Source: Limisoma sp963601185
Lineage (GTDB): Bacteria; Bacteroidota; Bacteroidia; Bacteroidales; Muribaculaceae
Length of the DNA: 64,000 nt
Assembly (NCBI GenBank): GCA_963601185.1
Contig: CAVCEE010000001.1
Location: 248,001 to 312,000 of the forward strand
Direction of reading: 5' to 3'
Below the pieces are notes generated by a model. The model was not told the origin of the DNA and did not search any database. It saw nothing but the letters and a program-made list of their open reading frames with translations. The position numbers and the translations under genes are program-made. Below, piece after piece: positions 1 through 6,849 of this stretch. How positions within the stretch are numbered: the stretch's first letter is position 1; each line of letters opens with the position of its first letter.

Positions 1-893
1 TTGGGCCATTTCTTTACCACCACGGCATCGCTCATCGAGCCAACGCCGGTGATGTGCAGGTCGGCCTTGCCCACGCTCTCCACGCGCAATTTGCGCGACT
101 GCTTCTTGTTGCCGATGGGCGAGAAGTCGATGCGGTCGTCGGCGAGGCGCATCTTCGGCGCGGACGAGTAGTCCACCTTTTCCGGGTTTGCTGGCACAAT
201 CTGCGCCACGGCAGTGATAGTGCCCTCCTTCTTGTCGCCGCAGTACACCTCAATCGGCAACTCCATACGCCCGGTTTCGTCGCTGCGGCGCGACTCCACC
301 GAGATACTTATGGCTGCCAACTCTTCGGGGTGCACTATTATGGGTTTAGAATCGACAAAAAGCCGAGGGTCGTTGTAGAGGAAAGACAGGGCAAGAGTGT
401 CGCGGCTGGCGTTGTAGGCATTGATGGTGGCGAGTCGGCGGTGTCCCTGCTTGATGTCGCCGAGGATGGCGGTTTTCGATGTGAGCCGCAGGTCGCCCAG
501 TTTCTCCGGAAAGATGCGTCCCACGGTTTCGCCCACTGGGATCACCTTGCCCGACACTTCCAACTGGTTGCGGGCCTCGCCGATGTAGATCACCACATGC
601 TTCGTGAATGCCCCAGGGCGGTAGGACGGATTGTACTCCAGCGTCACTGTCGCGCTGTCGCCTGGGAGGATGCGGCCGTGGGTGTAGTTGGCAGTGGTGC
701 ATCCGCACGACGACCGTGTGCGCGTAATCTCGATGGTGTCTGGCCCAAGGTTGCGGCACACGAATGTGTGGCTCGCCGGACCGTCAACCTCCTTGATTGT
801 GCCGAAATCCCATTCCATAGAGTCCCACACCACAGTGGCTGAAGCCGCGGTGGCGAGGAAGGCTACGATTATGGTCAACAGGAGTCTGCGCAT
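1..893 (-). CDS. DUF1573 domain protein, C-terminus cut by window edge
   Basis: Secreted or periplasmic protein of unknown biochemical role. The ATG at 893 gives a signal peptide (MRRLLLTIIVAFLATAASA), then a DUF1573 Ig-like domain with the hallmark W-D-F-G-x-I start and an S-x-C-G-C-T-T motif near residues 62-68. The frame is open through base 1 (about 297 residues), so the stop lies outside the window. A second Ig-like segment follows the first domain. It begins 4 bases after the stop of the other DUF1573 gene (898-1269), so the two are almost certainly cotranscribed. The family is abundant in Bacteroidetes; function unknown. Confidence 0.85.
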   Translation of the reverse strand, partial: MRRLLLTIIVAFLATAASATVVWDSMEWDFGTIKEVDGPASHTFVCRNLGPDTIEITRTRSSCGCTTANYTHGRILPGDSATVTLEYNPSYRPGAFTKHVVIYIGEARNQLEVSGKVIPVGETVGRIFPEKLGDLRLTSKTAILGDIKQGHRRLATINAYNASRDTLALSFLYNDPRLFVDSKPIIVHPEELAAISISVESRRSDETGRMELPIEVYCGDKKEGTITAVAQIVPANPEKVDYSSAPKMRLADDRIDFSPIGNKKQSRKLRVESVGKADLHITGVGSMSDAVVVKKWP

Positions 894-897
894 TGGT

Positions 898-1269
898 CTA
901 AGGTATTACGTTGCCCTTGATCCGCAGGTTCGACACTCCGGCGTTGGAAACCACGGTTACCGTCTTGTCGAACGAGCCTCTGCGGCCGTCGGGCATATAG
1001 GTGACACTGATTTTCGAACTCTCGCCGACGGCTATGGGTTTGCGCGGATAGCCCGGCTTGGTGCAGCCGCAGGAAGTGCGTGCCGAACGGATGATCAGCG
1101 GCTGCGAACCAGTGTTCTTAAACTCGAAATAGCAAGTCACGTCGCCACCCTTTTCCTTGACATAGCCAAAGTCGTGGGTTTTGGTCACGAACGTAATCTC
1201 TGCCTTGTCTCCTGCCATAAGGGGGAGAAAGACGAGAACGGCGACAAGCATTGAAAGCAGTTTCTTCAT
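898..1269 (-). CDS. DUF1573 domain protein
   Basis: A 123-residue exported protein. It has an N-terminal signal peptide ending near LPLMAG, followed by a single DUF1573 Ig-like domain. The domain shows HDFGYVKEKGGDV, FKNTGSQPL and the conserved cysteine motif TSCGCTKPGYP, and ends in KGNVIP as is typical of the family. It is the first gene of a two-gene minus-strand unit with the longer DUF1573 protein immediately downstream. A TAACTTTG -7 box lies upstream on the minus strand. The molecular function of the family is not established; a surface or envelope scaffold role is only a guess. Confidence 0.88.
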   Translation of the reverse strand: MKKLLSMLVAVLVFLPLMAGDKAEITFVTKTHDFGYVKEKGGDVTCYFEFKNTGSQPLIIRSARTSCGCTKPGYPRKPIAVGESSKISVTYMPDGRRGSFDKTVTVVSNAGVSNLRIKGNVIP

Positions 1270-1296
1270 ATCGGCTTTTGCTTTGGTTTAACAAAG

Positions 1297-1304
1297 CAAA
1301 GTTA
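1297..1304 (-). promoter_or_regulatory. -7 box for the DUF1573 pair
   Basis: TAACTTTG on the minus strand, a perfect match to the Bacteroidetes TAnnTTTG -7 element, 28 bases ahead of the ATG at 1269. No TTG at the ideal distance upstream was seen. Confidence 0.5.
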
Positions 1305-1416
1305 AACTATATTGCAAAACAGGGGGTAATTTCTTCGCATAAAAATGTTTAAATCGCCAACCGTTGCTCCGCCGCGCCTGCCGGATGTGGCAGAATGGGC
1401 TTTGCCAACAAAAAAA

Positions 1417-1448
1417 TTTGGCTGGTTGGAGGGATTTTATTAATTTCG
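1417..1448 (+). promoter_or_regulatory. Probable promoter for DUF3467 gene and cysS
   Basis: TTTG at 1417-1420, a 20-base spacer and TAATTTCG at 1441-1448. The -7 box has one mismatch to TAnnTTTG. It lies 27 bases before the ATG at 1476. Confidence 0.45.
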
Positions 1449-1475
1449 CACATAAACTTTTAAAAAGAAATAATT

Positions 1476-1778
1476 ATGAGCGAAAACAACGATCAAAGAG
1501 AGATAAAAATTGAATTGACACCGGAAATGGCATCAGGCAAATATGCAAACCTCGCCATCATCACCCACTCTGTCAACGAGTTTTTTATGGACTTTGTAAG
1601 CGTAGTGCCAAACGCACCACAGGCACGCGTGCAGAGCCGTATCATTATGACTCCTGAAAACGCCAAGACCCTTTTGATGGCACTTCAGGACAACATCCGC
1701 AAATACGAAGCCAACTTCGGCACAATCACTCCAAAGGGACAACCTGCAGAGGGTGGCATGCCAGTGGGCAAAGCATAA
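1476..1778 (+). CDS. DUF3467 domain protein
   Basis: A 100-residue soluble protein matching the DUF3467 family: EIKIELTPEMASGKYANLAI, then a hydrophobic EFFMDFVSVVP strand, a QARVQSRIIMTPENAKTLL segment and a helix DNIRKYEANFG. There is no signal peptide or membrane segment. Family members are small conserved Bacteroidetes proteins without an assigned function. Only 23 bases separate its stop from the cysS start, so they probably form one transcript. The C-terminal GQPAEGGMPVGKA tail looks disordered. Confidence 0.85.
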   Translation: MSENNDQREIKIELTPEMASGKYANLAIITHSVNEFFMDFVSVVPNAPQARVQSRIIMTPENAKTLLMALQDNIRKYEANFGTITPKGQPAEGGMPVGKA

Positions 1779-1801
1779 ACAAGACAAACTGATTGGAGAC
1801 T

Positions 1802-3283
1802 ATGGAGAATCCGTTGTATATCTACAACACACTCTCCCGCAAGAAGGAGCGCTTCGAGCCGTTGCATGCGCCCAATGTGGGTATGTATGTGTGCGGACCT
1901 ACGGTCTACGGCGATCCGCATCTCGGCCACACACGTCCGGCAATCACTTTCGACGTGCTGTTCCGCTATCTTAAGCATCTGGGCTACAAGGTGCGCTATG
2001 TGCGCAACATCACCGACGTGGGTCACCTTGAGCACGATGCCGACGAGGGAGAGGATAAGATTGAGAAAAAGGCACGGTTGGAACAACTGGAGCCGATGGA
2101 AATCGCGCAGTTCTACACCAACCGTTACCATAAGGCAATGGAGGCGCTCAACGTGCTTTCGCCAAGCATCGAGCCTCATGCGTCGGGCCACATCATCGAG
2201 CAGATTGAATACATCAAGTTGATTCTCGATGCCGGCTATGCGTATGAGAGCAACGGCTCAGTGTATTTCGACGTGGTAAAGTACAACAAGGACTTCCACT
2301 ACGGCAAACTTTCGGGCCGCAACATCGACGAGTTGCTCAACACCACACGCGAACTCGATGGACAGTCGGAGAAGCACGCGCCGTGCGACTTCGCCCTGTG
2401 GAAAAAGGCGTCGCCGGAGCACATTATGCGCTGGCCATCGCCATGGAGCGACGGCTTCCCGGGCTGGCACCTCGAGTGTTCGGCTATGGGGCAGAAATAC
2501 CTCGGCGAGACGTTTGACATCCACGGCGGCGGTATGGACCTGATGTTCCCCCACCATGAGTGCGAGATTGCGCAGTCGGTGGCACACAACGGTCACGAGA
2601 CCGTGCGCTACTGGATGCACAACAACATGATAACCATCAACGGCCAGAAGATGGGCAAATCGCTCGGCAACTTCATCACCCTTGAAGAGTTCTTCACCGG
2701 GTCGCACAAGTTGCTCGATCAGGCTTACTCCGCGATGACCATCCGCTTCTTCATCCTTCAGGCTCACTACCGCGGCACGGTGGACTTCTCCAACGATGCT
2801 CTGAAAGCGGCGGAAAAAGCCTATGATCGTATGGTCGACGGCTACCGCCGTCTGCAGGACCTGAAGCCGTCAGCAGCATCGACCGCCGATGTTAAGCAGT
2901 TCCGCAAGAAATGCTACGACGCCATCAACGACGACCTCAACACGCCTATGGTCATTGCCGAACTGTTTGACGCCTGCAAGGTAATCAACCAGGTGAACGA
3001 CGGCAAGGCTACGCTGACACAGGAGGACATCGACGAGTTGAAGAACCTGTTCCAGACGTTCCTCGTTGACGTGCTCGGCGTGCGCACCGAAATCGTCGCC
3101 GGCGACGACGCAGAGGCTCTCGAGCCGTTTGAAAAGGCCATCGACCTCCTGCTCGAAATCCGCAAGGAGTCGAAGGCAAAGAAGGATTGGGCAACATCCG
3201 ACCTGATCCGTGACCGCCTCGCAGCCATCGGGTTCGACATCAAGGACACGAAGGATGGCTTTGAGTGGTCGCTCAAGAAATGA
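1802..3283 (+). CDS. cysS: Cysteinyl-tRNA synthetase
   Basis: Class I aminoacyl-tRNA synthetase that charges tRNA-Cys in the cytoplasm. The zinc and HIGH regions are clear: YVCGPTVYGDPHLGH, then WHLECSAMG and HGGGMDLMFPHHECE. The KMSKS loop appears as KMGKSLGN. The C-terminal DALR-type helical domain and GFDIKDTKDGFEW tail are complete. An in-frame TTG exists at 1793, but the ATG at 1802 (MENPLYIYN) aligns with normal family starts and is chosen, giving 493 residues, the usual length. It is probably cotranscribed with the DUF3467 gene and is followed by a hairpin terminator. Confidence 0.97.
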   Translation: MENPLYIYNTLSRKKERFEPLHAPNVGMYVCGPTVYGDPHLGHTRPAITFDVLFRYLKHLGYKVRYVRNITDVGHLEHDADEGEDKIEKKARLEQLEPMEIAQFYTNRYHKAMEALNVLSPSIEPHASGHIIEQIEYIKLILDAGYAYESNGSVYFDVVKYNKDFHYGKLSGRNIDELLNTTRELDGQSEKHAPCDFALWKKASPEHIMRWPSPWSDGFPGWHLECSAMGQKYLGETFDIHGGGMDLMFPHHECEIAQSVAHNGHETVRYWMHNNMITINGQKMGKSLGNFITLEEFFTGSHKLLDQAYSAMTIRFFILQAHYRGTVDFSNDALKAAEKAYDRMVDGYRRLQDLKPSAASTADVKQFRKKCYDAINDDLNTPMVIAELFDACKVINQVNDGKATLTQEDIDELKNLFQTFLVDVLGVRTEIVAGDDAEALEPFEKAIDLLLEIRKESKAKKDWATSDLIRDRLAAIGFDIKDTKDGFEWSLKK

Positions 3284-3311
3284 AACAGTGCAAATATTAA
3301 TAAAATTGGTG

Positions 3312-3353
3312 AAAATCCGTTAATGTCGAGATGATATCAACGGGTTTTTTTTG
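3312..3353 (+). terminator. Rho-independent terminator after cysS
   Basis: AAAATCCGTT (3312-3321) pairs with AACGGGTTTT (3339-3348) through one G-T wobble. The stem runs straight into a run of T residues. It lies about 28 bases after the cysS stop. Confidence 0.75.
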
Positions 3354-3381
3354 CTTTTGTGGTTGGTAAAATATACTTTTG
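3350..3381 (+). promoter_or_regulatory. Promoter with no downstream start codon nearby
   Basis: TTTG at 3350-3353, a 20-base spacer and TACTTTTG at 3374-3381, a perfect TAnnTTTG. The -33 element overlaps the T-run of the cysS terminator. It faces a region without a gene that ends in another terminator at 3597, suggesting a small RNA. Confidence 0.55.
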
Positions 3382-3387
3382 CTATAA

Positions 3388-3597
3388 AGTTGTCGAGATG
3401 CAGTCAAATAGAAGGCATTGGCAACCGCAATGGTTTAGAATACGAATAAAAGATATATTACACTTCAACCTTAATCATTTAGTCTAAATTTCCCTACGTC
3501 GTTGGCAGAAAAGGGGTATGCGAATATCGAATGGATGTGAAACGACACAACGGCAGCGTTTGCTGCCGACGAGCCTGACTTGTTCAGGCTTTTTTTA
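3388..3597 (+). ncRNA. Candidate small RNA, about 210 nt
   Basis: Bracketed by a good promoter (TACTTTTG at 3374-3381) and a strong terminator (AGCCTGA/TCAGGCT then T-run, 3572-3597). Inside are a CATTG/CAATG hairpin (3416-3432), a pairing of GTCGTT (about 3498-3503) with AACGAC (about 3541-3546), and a perfect CGGCAGC-gttt-GCTGCCG hairpin (3551-3568). No convincing reading frame fills it. The length and position would fit a 6S-like or other trans-acting RNA, but I do not recognise the family. Apart from this, the 396-base gap between cysS and the next gene holds only the YiiX -7 box. Confidence 0.4.
3572..3597 (+). terminator. Rho-independent terminator
   Basis: AGCCTGA (3572-3578), loop CTTGT, TCAGGCT (3584-3590), then a run of T. 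A second perfect hairpin, CGGCAGC/GCTGCCG, lies directly upstream at 3551-3568. No gene ends nearby, so the transcript it stops is probably non-coding. Confidence 0.75.
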
Positions 3598-3650
3598 TTG
3601 GCAATCGGACAAAAAAGAGGGCGTGTCAGAACTGATGGCGAAAGATGTTG

Positions 3651-3658
3651 TAACTTTG
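3651..3658 (+). promoter_or_regulatory. -7 box for the YiiX-like gene
   Basis: TAACTTTG, a perfect TAnnTTTG, 21 bases before the ATG at 3680. It supports that ATG over any upstream in-frame start, because transcription would begin near 3665. Confidence 0.5.
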
Positions 3659-3679
3659 CAGGCAAGAAATTACGGAAAG

Positions 3680-4294
3680 ATGACGGTGAAGAAACTACTT
3701 GTGGCTATAGCGGCTGGGGCAATGCTGACGGCATGCGCCTGGACACCGAGCCAGGGCGATTTGGTGTTTGTGGTGGCATCGGGCGGCAATATGTCGCAAG
3801 CGATTGTCAGTGCCACGGCAACTGCCGACTCCCTCCAGTTTGACCATGTGGCGGTGTTTGCCGGCACGCGGCGGCATCCGTATGTCGTCGAGGCAACACC
3901 GCGCGAGGGCGTGGTGCGCACGGAATGGAAGGTGTTCAAGAGCAGCGCGTGCAACGGCTTGGTGGTGAAGCGGCTTACGGTGGACTATCCCAAAAAGGAA
4001 GCCATCGCCCGCGCCGAGTCCCGGTTGGGACAGCCCTACGATTGGGCTTATCGGCCGGACAATGGCAAAACCTATTGTTCGGAACTCGTTGAAGAGTCGT
4101 TTGTCGATGCCTCCGGTGCGCGCATCTTTCCAGCGAAACCTATGCGATTCCGTGCCGTCGACGGCACGATGCCGCAGTTCTGGATAGATACCTTCAACCG
4201 CCTTGGCGAACCGATACCAGAGGGTGTGCCGGGCACGAATCCCAACGACATGGCGCATTTCCCGATGTTGCGCACGGTGCGCATAGTGCGCTAA
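3680..4294 (+). CDS. YiiX/YebB-like permuted papain-fold hydrolase, lipoprotein
   Basis: A 204-residue lipoprotein. The N-terminus MTVKKLLVAIAAGAMLTAC has a lipobox with Cys as lipidation site. The mature part fits the YiiX-like circularly permuted papain (NlpC/P60 superfamily) fold: G-D-L-V-F near the start, a catalytic His in QFDHVAVF, then the catalytic Cys in YCSELVEES after an RLGQPYDWAY segment. Such enzymes hydrolyse amide or ester bonds in envelope components; the substrate here is unknown. The reading frame is open upstream, but the -7 box at 3651 and the signal peptide fix the start at 3680. The last 4 bases overlap the end of the convergent M15 peptidase gene. Confidence 0.8.
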   Translation: MTVKKLLVAIAAGAMLTACAWTPSQGDLVFVVASGGNMSQAIVSATATADSLQFDHVAVFAGTRRHPYVVEATPREGVVRTEWKVFKSSACNGLVVKRLTVDYPKKEAIARAESRLGQPYDWAYRPDNGKTYCSELVEESFVDASGARIFPAKPMRFRAVDGTMPQFWIDTFNRLGEPIPEGVPGTNPNDMAHFPMLRTVRIVR

Positions 4295-4644
4295 AGAGCC
4301 ACGTGAATCCATCGTCCGCCCTGCTCCCACAGCAGTTCGGTGTGGGGCAGGGTGGTGAGGATGTCGTAAAGTCGGCGGTTGTGACCGGTGCGCGTGTCGA
4401 GATCGGCGGCACGCCCCTGTATGTGGTAGGAATTGCGCGCTCCGCCCACACGCCAGTTGAGTTCGCTGCAACGGTAGCCGCTATTGACGTAAATGGGCGC
4501 GCCGAGCCGCTCCCTTGCCTTGTCGAGCACCTCCTCAGCGAGGCGTTTCAGATTACTTACTTGCTGGGCATCGGGGGTATTTTTGATGCCGAACCGCTCG
4601 GCAGTAGCCGATGCGGTGAGTTCTTCGATAGTGAAATACTTCAT
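4291..4644 (-). CDS. Phage-type M15 peptidase (endolysin-like)
   Basis: A 117-residue protein of the peptidase M15 (D,D- or L,D-carboxypeptidase, DUF882-like) fold, with no signal peptide. It has the substrate motif SGYRCSELN, the metal-binding motif SYHIQGRAADLD (His and Asp ligands) and a C-terminal W-I-H (third ligand). This single-domain cytoplasmic form is typical of phage and prophage endolysins that need a holin to reach peptidoglycan. The gene overlaps the upstream holin-like gene by 4 bases (ATGA) and shares its terminal bases with the convergent YiiX gene. No other phage structural genes are nearby. Confidence 0.85.
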   Translation of the reverse strand: MKYFTIEELTASATAERFGIKNTPDAQQVSNLKRLAEEVLDKARERLGAPIYVNSGYRCSELNWRVGGARNSYHIQGRAADLDTRTGHNRRLYDILTTLPHTELLWEQGGRWIHVAL

Positions 4645-5114
4645 TTCTTCAGATTTTTAAGGTTTTCGATGATTTTTTGCAGTTGACTGTTGCCGGTGGC
4701 AGACTCCAGCAGGTCGAGGAGTTCGCCGATGTCGGTGCGCTCCTTGGCAGAGCCCTTCTCAAAGATGCTCTTCACCTCAATGATGGCCATTCCGATAGAT
4801 CCGAGTAGAGTGAACACCGGCACTGTAGGCACTCCGTAGCCCTCCACGGCGCGCAGAAACCACGCTCCGGCAATCTGCATAGCATCCACCACCGTGAGCA
4901 CCACAAGCACATTGTAGTAGCGCGCCAGTTTGTCGACCGTGCGGCGCAGTGCGCGGCTTCTGGTAGCCTCTCCGCGGCGGCGTGCCTTGCGGATGCCGCT
5001 CGCCATGTCAGCGCCCACGGCAGCAAGCACGAGCACATATTCAGCCACCACCACGCCAGTGAGCCACCACAGGCGCGTCAGTTCTGCTGTAAAAAGTTGA
5101 TTAGCGTTTTCCAT
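4641..5114 (-). CDS. Holin-like membrane protein
   Basis: A 157-residue protein starting at MENANQLFTAEL. Membrane segments appear at about residues 14-36 (WWLTGVVVAEYVLVLAAVGAD), 67-88 (YYNVLVVLTVVDAMQIAGAWF) and 94-112 (VPTVPVFTLLGSIGMAIIEV), with a basic loop (GIRKARRRGEATRSRALRR) and a charged C-terminus. This is the layout of the Bacteroidetes phage holin family (Phage_holin_4-like). Translation is coupled by ATGA overlap to the M15 peptidase. A TAATTTTG box at 5139-5146 supports the ATG at 5114 rather than a longer form. Assignment rests on topology and context. Confidence 0.7.
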   Translation of the reverse strand: MENANQLFTAELTRLWWLTGVVVAEYVLVLAAVGADMASGIRKARRRGEATRSRALRRTVDKLARYYNVLVVLTVVDAMQIAGAWFLRAVEGYGVPTVPVFTLLGSIGMAIIEVKSIFEKGSAKERTDIGELLDLLESATGNSQLQKIIENLKNLKK

Positions 5115-5138
5115 AGTGTCAAGATTTTTGTCTGGCGG

Positions 5139-5174
5139 CAAAATTACTCCGCCCCTTCGCTGACACTTGCAAAA
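5139..5174 (-). promoter_or_regulatory. Promoter for holin/M15 pair
   Basis: Minus-strand TAATTTTG at 5139-5146 with TTTTG at 5170-5174, spacer 23 bases. Transcription would start near 5133, 20 bases before the holin ATG. Confidence 0.5.
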
Positions 5175-5200
5175 AGGGGAATCGAATGATTGCCAAAAAC

Positions 5201-5231
5201 TTGCATAATTCATATTTGATATTTATCTTTG
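5201..5231 (+). promoter_or_regulatory. Promoter for Abi leader and gene
   Basis: TTG at 5201-5203, a 20-base spacer and TATCTTTG at 5224-5231: an ideal Bacteroidetes promoter. Transcription should start at about 5236-5238, right at the foot of the hairpin 5241-5282. Confidence 0.7.
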
Positions 5232-5235
5232 CATC

Positions 5236-5293
5236 AACATGCTTACCCCGCTTCCCGCAAGATCAGCGCGCTTAGGGTAAGCCTTTTCTTTTT
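5236..5293 (+). ncRNA. Candidate leader RNA of the Abi gene
   Basis: A short transcript of about 55 nt is predicted. It starts just downstream of the -7 box and forms GCTTACCC (5241-5248) paired with GGGTAAGC (5275-5282). A nested CGCT (5249-5252)/AGCG (5265-5268) pair encloses a 12-base loop. The stem is followed by a T-rich tract (TTTTCTTTTT, 5284-5293), which would act as an intrinsic terminator or attenuator only a few bases before the Abi ATG. Whether the RNA binds the protein or simply attenuates expression cannot be told from sequence. Confidence 0.5.
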
Positions 5294-5299
5294 AAAGCC

Positions 5300-6193
5300 A
5301 TGGCAAGGACAAAATATTCAGATTCGGCTCTGTCTCTTGAAGATCAGATAGGCTTGCTCAAGAGCAGAGGGCTAAACTTTGACAATGAAGAATATGCCAA
5401 GCATATTCTACAGAACGTGAGTATGTTTCGTATGAAAGGTTATCTCTATCCATTGCAGGAAGACAAGGTGAATCACATATATAAGGACGGTGCTACTTTT
5501 GAACAAGCCTTTGAACTTTGCAGTTTCGATTCAGACCTCAGACGATTGCTTTTCAAAAGGATTGAACAGATTGAGGTGTCTATAAGGACAAAGTTCAGCG
5601 AGATTATGGCATCTGCCAGTGACCATTTCTGGTACACCAACCCATCCAATTTCAGAAATAGCCAAGCCCACACAGGCTTATTGAATAGCATCAGCAGAGA
5701 ACTAAGCCGGAGTGATGACGACCAGATCGTATCATTTTTCAGGACTTATAGCAACCAGTGGCCGCCAAGTTGGATGGCTATGGAGGTGAGTTCTTTTGGA
5801 ACTCTTTCTCTTTTGTACAAATGTGTCAATACGGGCACTTGCAAGCGAGACATTGCCGGTTATTATGGGCTTCGTGATACTGTGTTTGAGTCCTGGATAC
5901 ACTCGTTGGTTTATGTTCGTAACATCTGCGGACATCACAGCAGATTGTGGAACAGAAATCTTCGTATACAACCAATAACGCCAAGAAAATGTACTCGCCC
6001 ATTCATTACTACGCCAGTTCGCACGAATAGAGTGTATTATGTTATGTGCATAATCAAGTATCTGCTCAATGTCATTGAGCCGGAAAACAAGTTCACCAGT
6101 CAGATTATGTGGCTGTTTGTTAACCATCCATCAATCAACAAGCGTGCACTGGGCATCCCTGACTATTGGGATATGGAAGTGCTTTGGAAATAA
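5300..6193 (+). CDS. Abi_2 (AbiD/AbiF-like) HEPN abortive-infection protein
   Basis: A 297-residue cytoplasmic protein matching the Abi_2 family of lactococcal AbiD/AbiF-type phage-resistance genes. The N-terminus has the usual SLEDQIGLLKSRGL and YLYPLQ segments, followed by FDSDLRRLLFKRIEQIEVSIR. Near residues 207-219 is the signature RNICGHHSRLWNR, which holds an R-x4-H pair (R207, H212) as in HEPN ribonucleases, so an RNA-cleaving toxin role is plausible. Base composition is more AT-rich than the neighbours, suggesting acquisition. It stands alone between the lysis pair and envelope genes and is preceded by a promoter and terminator-like leader RNA. The target is unknown. Confidence 0.85.
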   Translation: MARTKYSDSALSLEDQIGLLKSRGLNFDNEEYAKHILQNVSMFRMKGYLYPLQEDKVNHIYKDGATFEQAFELCSFDSDLRRLLFKRIEQIEVSIRTKFSEIMASASDHFWYTNPSNFRNSQAHTGLLNSISRELSRSDDDQIVSFFRTYSNQWPPSWMAMEVSSFGTLSLLYKCVNTGTCKRDIAGYYGLRDTVFESWIHSLVYVRNICGHHSRLWNRNLRIQPITPRKCTRPFITTPVRTNRVYYVMCIIKYLLNVIEPENKFTSQIMWLFVNHPSINKRALGIPDYWDMEVLWK

Positions 6194-6231
6194 AAAGCGG
6201 GGAAAATGTCTGTTTGCAGGGGGAACGGCTC

Positions 6232-6834
6232 TTACTGAGTCTTTTGGGCGGAGGCTTTGTCGGCTGCTACTTGCGAGGGGCTGCGGAGCACTGGCTTGGC
6301 GCTCACCACGATGGCACTGTCGACAAGCACGTCGGTGTTGCCGCGCCACGGCATCTTCATAGAGTATTGCACATAGTCGACGAGCAGCATGCTGTCGCCT
6401 TTCATAGCGTTGTGGATGCGCTTGCCGAGGGCATTGTCGCGCACGGAGAACTTGAATATCAGTTCCGACGGCTCGACCACACGGTCGGGATAGTCGGCAA
6501 CCATAGTGCATTCGTAGGAGTCGAAGAGCAGTCCGGGGCACAGTTCCATCTTCACCAGATAGCCTCGGATGCAGCCTTTCTCCACTTTCTTGGAGATGAA
6601 CAGCACGTTGGCGAGTATGGCAACGACAACGACAATGGCGGCGATGATGGCGATGCGGCGGAAACGCTTGCGGCGGCGCTGGCTGTTGGTGACGATAAAG
6701 TCCCTGCGGTAGGTTTCTTCCTCGTCGACGGGCTGCGGTTGCGGCGCTTCGTTGCCCTCTTTCTCTACAGGGGTGGCAAGTCCAGCCTCTTCAGCCTCGT
6801 TCTCGTCGAAATAGTCGTTGATGTTAAGTGCCAT
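6232..6834 (-). CDS. Single-span membrane protein of unknown function
   Basis: A 200-residue protein, not recognised. An acidic N-terminal part (ENEAEEAG, EKEGNE, VDEEETYR) is followed by a basic stretch (QRRRKRFRR) and one membrane segment at about residues 61-80 (IAIIAAIVVVVAILANVLFI). A soluble C-terminal domain would lie outside the cytoplasm; it contains two cysteines (GCIRGYL, MELCPGLL). The topology suggests an inner-membrane anchored periplasmic domain. It lies 15 bases downstream of the flippase-like gene on the same strand, so they are probably cotranscribed. Confidence 0.75.
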   Translation of the reverse strand: MALNINDYFDENEAEEAGLATPVEKEGNEAPQPQPVDEEETYRRDFIVTNSQRRRKRFRRIAIIAAIVVVVAILANVLFISKKVEKGCIRGYLVKMELCPGLLFDSYECTMVADYPDRVVEPSELIFKFSVRDNALGKRIHNAMKGDSMLLVDYVQYSMKMPWRGNTDVLVDSAIVVSAKPVLRSPSQVAADKASAQKTQ

Positions 6835-6849
6835 AATTTCCCAATGTTT

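Noticed and set aside
3382..3600. Signal recognition particle RNA, RNase P RNA or tmRNA
   Set aside because: The size and visible motifs do not fit: no SRP GGAA/GCAGCA-type loop, too short for RNase P RNA or tmRNA, and no tRNA-like ends.
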